The position numbers and the translations under genes were made by a program. This document shows positions 48,199-57,165 of a DNA stretch of 64,000 nt, piece by piece. The notes beneath the pieces are model-generated. The model ran no database searches. It had not been told where the DNA came from and saw nothing but the letters and a program-made list of their open reading frames with translations. Each line of letters starts with the position of its first letter. The stretch's first letter is position 1. This DNA is from JADLHS01 sp036274115. Lineage in GTDB: Bacteria; Verrucomicrobiota; Verrucomicrobiia; Limisphaerales; JADLHS01. The stretch lies in assembly GCA_036274115.1 (NCBI GenBank), contig DASUGI010000100.1, positions 52,697 to 116,696 on the forward strand. The letters run 5' to 3'.

Positions 48199-50112
48199 AT
48201 GGCAAAGCGACTGCAATTTCGGCGACTGTTGTTTCTAACCGCGCTCTTGAGCGGGGCCTTTGCTTTGCTGGCCTTCCGGATGGTGGACTTGCAAGTGGTG
48301 CGGCATGAGGAGTTTCGAGTCAGGGCGCAGCGGAATACGGAGTGGCGCATTCGCATTCCGCCACTTCGCGGGGATATTTTGGACGCGCGCGGGAATCTGC
48401 TGGCTTCCAGCCGCGTGGTCAAAACCGTGTGCGCCGACCCTTCGTTGGTTGGCAATCGTCAGGCGGAAGTGGCCCGGGCGATTGCACCTCTGCTCGAACT
48501 GAAGGAGACGGAGGTTTACGAAAAGCTGTTGCCCCGGACCTTCACCAACGGCGCCGGGAAAGTCGTGGTCGACCAATATGTGGTGCTCAAGAACAAGGTT
48601 CCAATCGAGACCTGGGCGAAAGTGCGGGCGGCGATGACAAATCTCATTTTCGGGGTGGATGAAAAGAAACTCCCGAGCAAGGAGCGCACGTATTATAACG
48701 GGATTCGTAATTCCGTCTTTGCCGACCCGGTAAATGACCAGGTGCGCGTTTATCCACAAGGTTCGCTCGCGGCACATGTGCTGGGGTTTGTGGGCCGGGA
48801 TGGAGACACCAATTCCATCAATTTTGGCCAGCTCGCCGGAATGGATGGAATCGAGCGGACGTACAACGACGGGCTCTCCGGGGTGCCCGGTTGGCGGGTG
48901 ACCGAAACGGATAAAAGGAAGGCTGAAGTACTCGCCTTGCGTGATCAGGACGTGCCCGCCAAAGACGGGTTAAACGTGGTGCTGACCATTGACTCGGTGG
49001 TGCAACACATCCTGGAAACGGTGCTGGCCGAAGGGTTGCAAAAGAGTTCGCCGGAAAATATCTCCGGAATCATCATTCGCCCGCGCACGGGTGAAATCCT
49101 GGCAATGGCGTCGTTGCCGAGCTTTGACCCAAACCAGGTGCCCCGCGATCCCGAGCTGCGCCGCAACCGGATCATCACCGACGTGGATGAACCCGGCTCG
49201 ACGTTCAAAATTGTCGTTGTTTCCGGAGCACTGAACGATGGCACCGTGAGTCTCAAGGATGTGTTCTATTGCGAGCGAGGCAAATTCTGGTTTGCGGGTC
49301 GTCCGCTCCACGACCATGACGGCGGTTACGAGAATCTTACGGTTGAGGGCATCATCACCAAGTCATCCAACATTGGCTCGGCGAAAATCGGCATCAAGAT
49401 GGGGGAGAAGCGGCTGTACGAGTACCTGTGCGAGTATGGATTTGGAATGCCCACGGGGATTCAGTTGCCGAGTGAATCACGGGGCATTCTTCATCCGACG
49501 CGCAAATGGAGCAAGGTCAGCATCGCGCAGATTCCGATGGGTCAGGGCGTGGCGGTGACGCGCTTGCAGATGGTGATGGCGATGAGCGCCATTGCGAACA
49601 AGGGTTGGTTGATGCGGCCGATGCTGGTCAGCCGGTTGGTGGATCAGGAAGGCCATGTGGTGGCCGAGTACCAGCCTCAAAGCGTGCGACAAGTTGTCAG
49701 CGAAACGACGGCACGGCAGATGGTGCAAACCCTGAAGACCGTCGTGACTTCCGATGGTACCGCGACGAAAGCCGCGTTGACCAACTATGTAGTCGCGGGG
49801 AAGACCGGGACGGCGCAGAAGGCCGGTCGTGGCGGGTACTTGCCTGGGAAATACGTCTCCTCATTCATTGGCTTTTTCCCGGCGGACAATCCAGAAGTTT
49901 GCATCTCGATAGTTTTGGATGAACCGAAGGGCGGGTACTACGGCGGACAAGTAGCCGCACCGATATTCCACAAAGTGGCGGAGAGCGTTGCCAACTACCT
50001 CAACATCCGTCCGGATGTTGAGAATACTTCGTTGCAACCGGCCAAGCCGACGAATGAATTGCCTGCAGTGCGCACGGCTAAAACGGTCGTTGCGAAAACC
50101 CGAACCCCATAA
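48199..50112 (+). CDS. ftsI: Division transpeptidase, penicillin-binding protein 3-like
   Basis: 637 residues, start at ATG 48199. N-terminal membrane anchor (LLFLTALLSGAFALLAFRMV), a dimerisation/pedestal domain (RGDILDARGNLLASS), then the transpeptidase domain with EPGSTFK (Ser334, Lys337), SSN (389-391) and KTGTAQKA (Lys535). It cross-links septal peptidoglycan in the periplasm with FtsW. The C-terminal extension after ~600 is low-complexity. It is preceded by the tandem leader motif at 48023. Confidence 0.95.
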   Translation: MAKRLQFRRLLFLTALLSGAFALLAFRMVDLQVVRHEEFRVRAQRNTEWRIRIPPLRGDILDARGNLLASSRVVKTVCADPSLVGNRQAEVARAIAPLLELKETEVYEKLLPRTFTNGAGKVVVDQYVVLKNKVPIETWAKVRAAMTNLIFGVDEKKLPSKERTYYNGIRNSVFADPVNDQVRVYPQGSLAAHVLGFVGRDGDTNSINFGQLAGMDGIERTYNDGLSGVPGWRVTETDKRKAEVLALRDQDVPAKDGLNVVLTIDSVVQHILETVLAEGLQKSSPENISGIIIRPRTGEILAMASLPSFDPNQVPRDPELRRNRIITDVDEPGSTFKIVVVSGALNDGTVSLKDVFYCERGKFWFAGRPLHDHDGGYENLTVEGIITKSSNIGSAKIGIKMGEKRLYEYLCEYGFGMPTGIQLPSESRGILHPTRKWSKVSIAQIPMGQGVAVTRLQMVMAMSAIANKGWLMRPMLVSRLVDQEGHVVAEYQPQSVRQVVSETTARQMVQTLKTVVTSDGTATKAALTNYVVAGKTGTAQKAGRGGYLPGKYVSSFIGFFPADNPEVCISIVLDEPKGGYYGGQVAAPIFHKVAESVANYLNIRPDVENTSLQPAKPTNELPAVRTAKTVVAKTRTP

Positions 50113-50322
50113 CCCTATGAACCCACATGGTATCTCCCATCGGTTGTTCGTGGCAGCATTGACGCAGGAGGGTCCGTCGCGCAAGCGCTCGTCTCCATTG
50201 CGAGGCGACGGCGCACGCAGCACGGTGAGAATTCGCTCGAAGCGATCCGCTCGACCGGTCGACGCGATCGCGGCGCGGCGGTTGCCGGAATGGTCGTGGA
50301 GCGGATGGCAGTATACGATGAC

Positions 50323-51063
50323 ATGAACGGAGCGGGCAAACCACATTTGCTGGGGATGGTGGCCGGGTTGTTTCTGGCCGCGGGCCTGGTTTTGTCCGCG
50401 TGCGTGGCGACGACGGCGTGGTTCAAGGTGAAGACGGCGCAGTCCATCACGGTCAAGGGTTCGGCCAGGAAGAACGTCCGCGCGGACCTGATGGTGTGGA
50501 AAGGATCGTTCACGACGCAGGCCGCACGGTTGTTGGACGCACAACAGCAGTTGAAAAGTGATGCCGACAAGGTTGGTGAGTTCATTGCCAGCCGCAGCCT
50601 GACGAACGTCGCGTTTACGCCGATTAACATCGAAGAGATCAAAGGCAGCCTGACGGACAGCAATGGTTTAACGCAGCCGCAGATCCTTGGTTACCGGCTT
50701 ACCCGGGCCGTGCGAGTCGAATCGCCGGACGTGGATTTAGTGGCTTTGTTGGACCGCGATGCGGTGGCGCTGGTGCAACGAGGGGTGCTCTTTACCACGC
50801 AGACACCGGAGTTCATTTACACCAAAGCGGGCGAGGCAAAAGTTGAGATGCTCGCGGAGGCAACGAAAGATGCGCGGGCCCGCGCGGAACAAATTGCGAC
50901 GCAGGGCGGGCGCGGGATTGGCGGACTGCAAACGGCGGATATGGGCGTGATTCAGATTGCGCCCATTTACAGCGGGCAAACCAGTTGGGAGGGGATGAAC
51001 GATACATCCTCGCTGGACAAAACCATCACGGCCGTGGTGACGGCCACCTTTGCGTTAAAGTGA
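50323..51063 (+). CDS. SIMPL (DUF541)-domain envelope protein
   Basis: 246 residues from ATG 50323. N-terminal membrane anchor (LLGMVAGLFLAAGLVLSACVATTAWF), then a SIMPL/DUF541 domain: ITVKGSARKNVRADLMVWKGSF, and the C-terminal DARARAEQIATQGGRGIGGL with SSLDKTITAVVTATFALK. This family is periplasmic or membrane-tethered and of unclear function. Its place between ftsI and murF is unusual for a dcw cluster. The 210-nt gap upstream (50113-50322) holds nothing clearly recognised. Confidence 0.85.
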   Translation: MNGAGKPHLLGMVAGLFLAAGLVLSACVATTAWFKVKTAQSITVKGSARKNVRADLMVWKGSFTTQAARLLDAQQQLKSDADKVGEFIASRSLTNVAFTPINIEEIKGSLTDSNGLTQPQILGYRLTRAVRVESPDVDLVALLDRDAVALVQRGVLFTTQTPEFIYTKAGEAKVEMLAEATKDARARAEQIATQGGRGIGGLQTADMGVIQIAPIYSGQTSWEGMNDTSSLDKTITAVVTATFALK

Positions 51064-51066
51064 AAA

Positions 51067-52464
51067 GTGGAAACCAGGGATTTGGCATTTGTGGTGTCGG
51101 CTTGCGGCGGCGAACTGATCAGGGGCTCGCTGGCGACGCCGTTCCAGCGCGTGAACACCGACTCGCGCTCGGCGCAAAGGGGGGATTTGTTCATCGCGCT
51201 GTCGGGCGAGCGATTCGAGGGACATGACTTCCTTGGCGAGGTGACGCAAAAGGGTGTCGCCGCAGTGGTGGTCGAGCGCGGACGCAAAATTGATCCTTTG
51301 CCCGCCTGTGCCGTCGTTCAGGTGGACAATACGCGAAAGGCGTTTGGCCAGCTGGCGAAGCGCTATCGAGAGGACTTTTCCCTGCCGATGATTGCGGTGG
51401 GTGGTTCGAACGGCAAGACGAGCACGAAAGAACTTATCGCGACCGTGTTGAAACAGAAATTCGCCGCTCTGTGGAGCGAGGCGAGTTTCAACAATGACGT
51501 CGGTGTGCCGGCGACTTTGTTGCGACTGGACAACTCGCATCAGGTGGCGGTGCTCGAGGTGGGAACGAATCATCCCGGCGAGCTGCAGCCGCTGCTGCAG
51601 ATGATTCAGCCGCAATTGGGCGTGATCACGAACATCGGGCGCGAACATCTGGAATTTTTTGGCGACCTCAAGGGTGTGGTGGCGGAAGAGGGAATGCTGG
51701 CCGAAGTGCTGCCAACGAAGGGAACGTTGTTTCTGAACGGCGATAACGAGTGGACAAATGACTTGGCCGGCCGGAGTCGCGCGCAGGTGGTGCGCGTCGG
51801 GTTCGGGGAAGGCAATGATTGGCGCGCGCTGGATTTCAGATTGGAGCCGCAAGGGATGACGTTTCGGGTCAAATCGCCGCGCGCGGAGTTCGATCGTCAG
51901 TATCGGATCAATTTGCTCGGTCGCCATCAGGTTGCGAACTCGTTGTTCGCGTTGGCAATCGGCGCGGAACTTGGATTGAAAGGTGATGAAATGGAACGAG
52001 GTCTTGCGGAATGTCAGCCGGCAAAGATGCGGCTGCAGGTTTGGGAATGGAGCGGCGTGCGCGTGCTGGATGATGCCTATAACGCCAATGCCGACTCCAT
52101 GATCGCGGCATTGCAGGTGTTGCAGGAGTTGCCCTGCAAAGGCCGCCGGGTGGCGGTGCTGGGAGACATGGGCGAATTGGGTGAACACAGTGAAAGCGCG
52201 CATGCCGAAGTGGGTCGCCGCGCCGCCGAATTGGGCGTGGGCCAATTGATCGCGGTGGGCAAAATGGCCGGCGTGATGGCGGCGGCGGCGCGTCAGGCGG
52301 GATTGACTCGCGTGATTGAACTTGCCGAAGTGGAAGCCGCCGTGCCCGCGTTGAAATCCTTCTTGAAAGCGGGTGACACGGTGTTGCTCAAGGCGTCACG
52401 CGCGTCGCGGTTGGAACGCATTACCCAGGCGCTGCGGGCGGGAGACCCTGGTAAGAAGAATTGA
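51067..52464 (+). CDS. murF: UDP-MurNAc-tripeptide D-alanyl-D-alanine ligase
   Basis: 465 residues, GTG start 3 nt after the previous stop. Adds D-Ala-D-Ala to UDP-MurNAc-tripeptide. Mur ligase motifs: ATP loop AVGGSNGKTSTKELI, AVLEVGTNHPGEL, NIGREHLEFF, RHQVANSLFALAIG and LDDAYNANADSMIAAL (MurF-specific). No murE precedes it, unlike the usual murE-murF order. The substrate assignment to MurF rests on the D-D-A-Y-N-A-N motif and gene order. Confidence 0.95.
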   Translation: METRDLAFVVSACGGELIRGSLATPFQRVNTDSRSAQRGDLFIALSGERFEGHDFLGEVTQKGVAAVVVERGRKIDPLPACAVVQVDNTRKAFGQLAKRYREDFSLPMIAVGGSNGKTSTKELIATVLKQKFAALWSEASFNNDVGVPATLLRLDNSHQVAVLEVGTNHPGELQPLLQMIQPQLGVITNIGREHLEFFGDLKGVVAEEGMLAEVLPTKGTLFLNGDNEWTNDLAGRSRAQVVRVGFGEGNDWRALDFRLEPQGMTFRVKSPRAEFDRQYRINLLGRHQVANSLFALAIGAELGLKGDEMERGLAECQPAKMRLQVWEWSGVRVLDDAYNANADSMIAALQVLQELPCKGRRVAVLGDMGELGEHSESAHAEVGRRAAELGVGQLIAVGKMAGVMAAAARQAGLTRVIELAEVEAAVPALKSFLKAGDTVLLKASRASRLERITQALRAGDPGKKN

Positions 52465-52470
52465 AATTGA

Positions 52471-53664
52471 ATGCTGTTCTACCTGAGTCAGGCAATTTTG
52501 GATTCGTCCGAAGGCGCGTCGTGGGCGGGATACGTCTCGTGGATGCGGCTGTTCCGCTACATCACGTTTCGCGCGGCGGGCGCCGCGGTCACGGCATTGT
52601 TGCTCAGTTGGTGGCTGGGACCCCGGGTGATCGCCTGGTTGAAGGAGTTGAAATTCGGGCAGGAATACCAGGATCGCGCGGAAGCGGGTGGCGATTTGAA
52701 AGCACGCATTCTGAGCAAGAAAGGGACGCCCACGATGGGGGGCATCATGATTGTTCTGGTGTTGAACCTCACGATGATTCTTTGGGCGCAATGGAACTCG
52801 CTCGTCGAATTGACCTTGCTGACGGTGCTGGTGTTGACCGGCCTGGGTTTTTACGACGATTACGCCAAGATTGTAAAGCAGCACGGCGGGGGCGCGCCGC
52901 CCCATGTGAAGTTGTGGGTGCAATTCGGGGTTGCGGCGTTCGTAGCGATTTATCTCTGGAAACTGCCGATGACGAGCGAACTTCGATTCGCCGAAATGAC
53001 CGAAGTGATTCGCAGCAATCTCGTCAGCACGCTGATGTTGCCCTTCTACAAGTATCCCGTTCAACTCGGCGCGGTGGGTGTCGTCCTGGGCCTGGCCATT
53101 ACCGTGTTGACGATTGTGGGCTTTTCGAATGCGGTGAACCTGACCGACGGTCTGGACGGTCTGGCCATTGGTTGTACGCTGATTACTGCGACCGTGTTTC
53201 TGGTGCTGACGTATCTGGCGAGCAATTTCCGATACGCCACGTATCTCCAAATCCCGTATGTGAACGGGGCGGGGGAGTTGACCGTGTTTTGCGCTGCCAT
53301 ACTCGGGGCGGGCATGGGGTTTCTTTGGTTCAATTGTCACCCGGCACAGGTGTTCATGGGAGACACCGGGTCGCTTCCATTGGGTGGGGCGTTGGGGCTG
53401 ATTGCGGTGTTGATTCATCAACCGTTTGCCCTGGTGATTGCCGGCGGCGTGTTCGTCATGGAAGCGGGTTCGGTTGTGATTCAAAAAGGCTGGTTCAAGT
53501 ACACCCGCAATCGCTACGGGGAAGGGCGACGAGTCTTTTTGATGGCGCCCATTCATCATCATTTCGAAAAGAAGGGCTGGTATGAATCGCAGGTGGTCAT
53601 GCGGTTCTACATTTTGTGCGTGTTGTTTGCCGTGGTCGCGCTGAGCACTTTGAAGATTCGATGA
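52471..53664 (+). CDS. mraY: Phospho-MurNAc-pentapeptide transferase
   Basis: 397 residues with about ten membrane helices. It transfers phospho-MurNAc-pentapeptide to undecaprenyl phosphate, forming lipid I. Motifs are KKGTPTMGGIMIV, LGFYDDYAKI (metal-binding Asp pair), NAVNLTDGLDGLAIG, HPAQVFMGDTGSLPLGG and MAPIHHHFEKKGW. Slightly longer than the ~360-residue average, with an N-terminal extension. The 6-nt gap from murF suggests coupling. Confidence 0.97.
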   Translation: MLFYLSQAILDSSEGASWAGYVSWMRLFRYITFRAAGAAVTALLLSWWLGPRVIAWLKELKFGQEYQDRAEAGGDLKARILSKKGTPTMGGIMIVLVLNLTMILWAQWNSLVELTLLTVLVLTGLGFYDDYAKIVKQHGGGAPPHVKLWVQFGVAAFVAIYLWKLPMTSELRFAEMTEVIRSNLVSTLMLPFYKYPVQLGAVGVVLGLAITVLTIVGFSNAVNLTDGLDGLAIGCTLITATVFLVLTYLASNFRYATYLQIPYVNGAGELTVFCAAILGAGMGFLWFNCHPAQVFMGDTGSLPLGGALGLIAVLIHQPFALVIAGGVFVMEAGSVVIQKGWFKYTRNRYGEGRRVFLMAPIHHHFEKKGWYESQVVMRFYILCVLFAVVALSTLKIR

Positions 53665-53889
53665 GCGGAACGGACGCGTGATATGCATCGTTTTTTGCTA
53701 AAAATGAAAATGAAAACCTTGCTTTACTCCTTGCAAGCACGGCGATTCGTTGTTAAAAAATTTTCCAGAGCGGCGTGGGATGCCGCGAGTGGGAGTGGCG
53801 CTCAGTTTTTCACCCGTTGGTTCAAGCTTCGAACTCTTTTCGAAACTGCAGGATTTTCGGGTGTAAGCATTTGAGCTGGAATTAAATCA

Positions 53890-54020
53890 ATTAGTAGGGG
53901 TGTGTGAAAGAGCAGCCCCAAGATAGACGGCAAAATCCGTCGAGTTGTGCGAGCAGCTTTCGGCCGGTGTGGGAGTGGAAAAGATTTGCGGCGGGCTTTT
54001 TTGAGGGAAAAGCCCGAGGC
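53890..54020 (+). ncRNA. Structured leader candidate of the LysM gene
   Basis: Hairpins in the gap before the LysM gene: GGGG/CCCC (53897-53919), GACGG-CAAAAT-CCGTC (53926-53941) and CGGGCTTTT-TTGAGGG-AAAAGCCCG (53992-54016). The remaining 53665-53889 bases hold no gene I trust. No U-tract follows the last stem, so it is more likely a leader or processing structure than a terminator. Confidence 0.4.
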
Positions 54021-54072
54021 AAAAAGTTAGAAACCAAACCTCTATGAAAGGACGCGATACGCGCCAAGAACA

Positions 54073-54738
54073 ATGAATAGTCCGAGTCCATTTATTCCGC
54101 AGGGCTCCAATTTGGAGCAGCAAAACAAAAGTCGGTCCAGTCTTAAGATCAAGATCTTCTGTGCTCTGGGCATAAACGTGGCGGTGTTGTTGGTGCTGTT
54201 GATGCAAGGCTGCAAACGGGAGCAACCTCAGCAGGAGGCCGAGCTGATTCCGGTCTATAGCGAAACCAATCCGCCACCCATCGACACGGTGGATACGAAT
54301 CTGTTGCCCCCGGTGGAGACCAACACGGTGGTACAGTTGCCGCCGACGCCGGCCATTGATTCGGTAACGGCAACGCCTCCGCCGCCCGTGGCTACCACTC
54401 AGGAATACACCATTCAAAAGGGTGACATGTACTCGACGATCGCGCCGAAGTTTGGTGTGACGGTCAAAGCGCTGCAGACGGCGAATCCGAGCGTTGATCC
54501 GGCAAAGCTGCAAATCGGGAAGAAGATCGTCATCCCGGCGCCAACCGTTGCAACGCCCAGCGCCGCGCCCGTGGTGGACACGGCGACCGGAGAGACAATT
54601 TATACGGTGAAATCCGGCGATACTCTGGGCGCGATCGCAACGCAGTTTCGCACTTCGGTCAAAGCGATCCAGACGGCCAACGGCCTGGTTGACACGCGGA
54701 TCAAAGTTGGACAGAAGCTGAAGATCCCGAAGTCGTGA
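54073..54738 (+). CDS. Membrane-anchored protein with two LysM domains
   Basis: 221 residues. Short cytoplasmic N-terminus, one membrane helix (IFCALGINVAVLLVLLMQGC, possible lipobox-like Cys), a Pro/Thr-rich linker (about 55-115), then two LysM domains: YTIQKGDMYSTIAPKFGVTVKALQTANP (about 118-160) and YTVKSGDTLGAIATQFRTSVKAIQTANG (about 178-221). LysM binds peptidoglycan GlcNAc. Situated between mraY and ftsW, so it may localise at the division site. The ~400-nt gap upstream contains structured elements (53890-54020). Confidence 0.9.
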   Translation: MNSPSPFIPQGSNLEQQNKSRSSLKIKIFCALGINVAVLLVLLMQGCKREQPQQEAELIPVYSETNPPPIDTVDTNLLPPVETNTVVQLPPTPAIDSVTATPPPPVATTQEYTIQKGDMYSTIAPKFGVTVKALQTANPSVDPAKLQIGKKIVIPAPTVATPSAAPVVDTATGETIYTVKSGDTLGAIATQFRTSVKAIQTANGLVDTRIKVGQKLKIPKS

Positions 54739-54793
54739 ACCAAGCAACTTGAGGCGACCGGCGCGTAACCTCGACGCAGCGGTTGCCGGGTGA

Positions 54794-55981
54794 ATGAAAT
54801 TCGCGATTACCACGCTCGCTACCTGTGTTGCGGCCCTGCTGATGCTGGGTTTGGTGATGCTGTACAGTGCGAGCATGAACATGCCGGACAAAACAGACAA
54901 AACCCGGGTCAACGTGGTCGGGGCGAATCTGTTGAAAGCGCAAGCAATGTGGTGCGCGTTGGGGCTGGTTGCGTGTGCCGTGGCGGCATCCCTTGACTAT
55001 AGGTTACTGCGAAAGTTCGCGTGGCCTTTGTTCGGAGTCACCATCGTCCTGCTGGCTCCGTTGGCCGTGGGTGCGCTGCTGAAGCTCCCCATTCCGTACT
55101 TATGCAAACCCGTCAACGGTGCGTGGCGCTGGTTCAATCTGGGTGGAGTAAGCTTTCAACCGTCGGAACTGGCAAAAGTGACTCTCATCATCATGCTCGC
55201 CTGGTATTGCGAGCGGAATCAGCGTCAAATGCATACGTGGCTGCGCGGGCTGGTATTTCCCGCGATCATTATTGGCCTTCCCTTGGGTTTGATCTTCGTT
55301 GAACCGGATCGCGGGACTACCGTTTTGCTGGCGGCGGTGGCGGGTACGATGTTGCTGGTTGCGGGGGTGCAATGGCGTTACATCGTTCCAACAATCGTAT
55401 TGGCCATGGTGGGACTGGCCTTTTCGCTCTGGCATGACCCGGTGCGCCGCGGCCGGATCTTGAGCTGGCTCGCTCCGGAAGCCACCAAGCAAGGGGTGGG
55501 TTACCAGGCGGACCAGGCGATGATCGCATTGGGTTCCGGCGGCTGGTTCGGTTTGGGGCTGGGCAATGGTCGACAGAAACTTGGCTTTGTGCCGGAGCAT
55601 CACACGGATTTTATCCTTTCGATCATTGGTGAAGAACTCGGTTTGATGGCCACCGTGGGAGTCATCATTGGATTTGTGTTGATTGTGATTTGTGGCGTTT
55701 ACATCGCCACTCACGCGCGAGATACCTTCGGCACGATGCTGGCCACGGGCATTACCTTTCTAATCGGTCTGCAAGCGTTCATCAACATTGGCGTCGTGAC
55801 CAGCGCTCTCCCAAACAAGGGCCTGGCTTTGCCCTTCATCAGTTACGGCGGCTCGAGCTTGCTCGCCATGTTGGGATGTATTGGATTGCTGTTGAGTGTT
55901 GCGCGGCAGGCGCGCGAAGGAGAAGTAAAGACCATCAACCCGTTTGCGGCCGGCGAATTGCCCTCCACTCAGACTTCATGA
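54794..55981 (+). CDS. ftsW: Septal peptidoglycan polymerase FtsW
   Basis: 395 residues, SEDS family with about ten membrane helices. It polymerises lipid II at the septum with FtsI. Motifs are YSASMNMPDKTDK, NGAWRWFNLGGVSFQPSELAK, FVEPDRGTT (catalytic Asp region), GLGLGNGRQKLGFVPEHHTDFILSIIGEELG and PFISYGGSSL. GYQADQAMIALGSGGWFG replaces the common YQ-IQSL-A form. The stop overlaps the murG start as ATGA. Confidence 0.96.
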   Translation: MKFAITTLATCVAALLMLGLVMLYSASMNMPDKTDKTRVNVVGANLLKAQAMWCALGLVACAVAASLDYRLLRKFAWPLFGVTIVLLAPLAVGALLKLPIPYLCKPVNGAWRWFNLGGVSFQPSELAKVTLIIMLAWYCERNQRQMHTWLRGLVFPAIIIGLPLGLIFVEPDRGTTVLLAAVAGTMLLVAGVQWRYIVPTIVLAMVGLAFSLWHDPVRRGRILSWLAPEATKQGVGYQADQAMIALGSGGWFGLGLGNGRQKLGFVPEHHTDFILSIIGEELGLMATVGVIIGFVLIVICGVYIATHARDTFGTMLATGITFLIGLQAFINIGVVTSALPNKGLALPFISYGGSSLLAMLGCIGLLLSVARQAREGEVKTINPFAAGELPSTQTS

Positions 55982-57165
55982 TGTCCACGAGCGCACCACA
56001 CCCCAGCGTCGCAATTGCGTGCGGCGGAACGGGCGGTCACCTGTTCCCGGGACTGGCCGTGGCGGAACAGTTGTTAAGCCGCAATTGTTCGGTCACCGTT
56101 TTAATCTCCCCCAAAGAAGTCGACCAACAGGCCGTCAGGTCGGCGCGCGGACTTGAAATTGTTACCCTCCCGGCCGTCGCCCTCCAACGAGGCAGTCGGC
56201 TGGCTTTTCTGCGCGGTTTCTGGAAATCATGGCAAACGTCCCGCCGACTCTTTCGGACCCGTCGCCCGGACGCGGTGCTGGCGATGGGTGGATTCACCAG
56301 TGCTCCGCCCGTGCTGGCCGCCCGCAGCGGAAGGACGAAAACTTTTCTCCACGAGTCGAACACCATTCCGGGACGGGCCAATCGTTGGCTGGCTCGCCTG
56401 GTGGATTGCGCTTTTGTTGGTTTTCCACAAACCGAATCACGCCTGGCCGCGCGCGAAGTGCTGGTCACCGGCACACCCGTTCGCCCTCAATTTCAAGCGC
56501 GTGAAGCCGCCGCCTGCCGCACTGCGTTGGGGCTCGATCCGGCCCGGCCCGTGGTGCTGGTTACTGGTGGCAGTCAAGGAGCCAGCGGACTCAATCAGAT
56601 GGTGCTCGATACCTTGCCCACCCTGGTTCGACATTCGCTCCAATGGCAATGGTTGCATCTCACCGGTCCGAACGATGTCGACCGGGTGAAACAGGTCTAC
56701 TCGCGACATGGCTTGAAAGCTGTGGTGCACCCGTTTTTGGCCGGAATGGATCTGGCATTGGGCGCGGCAACGGCGTGTATCAGTCGCGCCGGTGCGTCAT
56801 CTTTGGCAGAACTGGCGGCCGTACGGCTTCCTTCATTGCTCGTGCCGTTTCCCGCGGCGGCGGACAATCATCAGTTTCATAACGCCCGCGCCTTTGAGGA
56901 AACCGGGGCGGCAGAATTGCTGGAGCAGCGCGATGCTACACCGGAGAAGGTTTCCAGTGCGTTGCGTGGGCTGGTTGAGGACCCGTGCGAACGGGACCGA
57001 ATGAAACTGGCGCTGGCGCGCTGGCACGCGCCACAAGCGGCGGAGCAGGTGGCGGAGAACATCTTGCGAATCCTCCGCATGCCCCAGGCCGGGGTTGATG
57101 CGAGCCTCGCGGCACATGCTCCGGCCAAACCGCGCGTCCCATTGGTGACTTCAACGCTATCATGA
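55978..57165 (+). CDS. murG: UDP-GlcNAc:lipid I N-acetylglucosaminyltransferase
   Basis: 395 residues, GT-B fold. Converts lipid I to lipid II on the inner face of the membrane. The G loop VAIACGGTGGHLFPGLAVAEQLL, the lipid-side MGGFTSAPPVLAA, HESNTIPGRANRWLA, the donor site VTGGSQGASGLNQMVL, and SRAGASSLAELAAVRLPSLLVPFPAAADNHQ are all present. ATG 55978 overlaps the ftsW stop. It has a ~20-residue C-terminal extension (PAKPRVPLVTSTLS) and overlaps murB as ATGA. Confidence 0.96.
   Translation: MMSTSAPHPSVAIACGGTGGHLFPGLAVAEQLLSRNCSVTVLISPKEVDQQAVRSARGLEIVTLPAVALQRGSRLAFLRGFWKSWQTSRRLFRTRRPDAVLAMGGFTSAPPVLAARSGRTKTFLHESNTIPGRANRWLARLVDCAFVGFPQTESRLAAREVLVTGTPVRPQFQAREAAACRTALGLDPARPVVLVTGGSQGASGLNQMVLDTLPTLVRHSLQWQWLHLTGPNDVDRVKQVYSRHGLKAVVHPFLAGMDLALGAATACISRAGASSLAELAAVRLPSLLVPFPAAADNHQFHNARAFEETGAAELLEQRDATPEKVSSALRGLVEDPCERDRMKLALARWHAPQAAEQVAENILRILRMPQAGVDASLAAHAPAKPRVPLVTSTLS

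Noticed and set aside
49988..50326. Open frame covering the gap between ftsI and the SIMPL gene
   Set aside because: Overlaps the ftsI end out of frame; Arg/Ser-rich with no domain. The gap is left unassigned.
52396..53688. 430-codon open frame antisense to mraY
   Set aside because: His/Gln/Arg-rich translation and no homology; mraY on the plus strand has all family motifs.
53683..53874. 63-codon open frame after mraY
   Set aside because: No domain and not near an obvious ribosome site; could be a tiny basic protein but support is too thin.
53890..54020. c-di-AMP (ydaO-type) riboswitch before the LysM gene
   Set aside because: The gene class fits, but I cannot see the ydaO consensus blocks; kept only as an unspecified structured leader.
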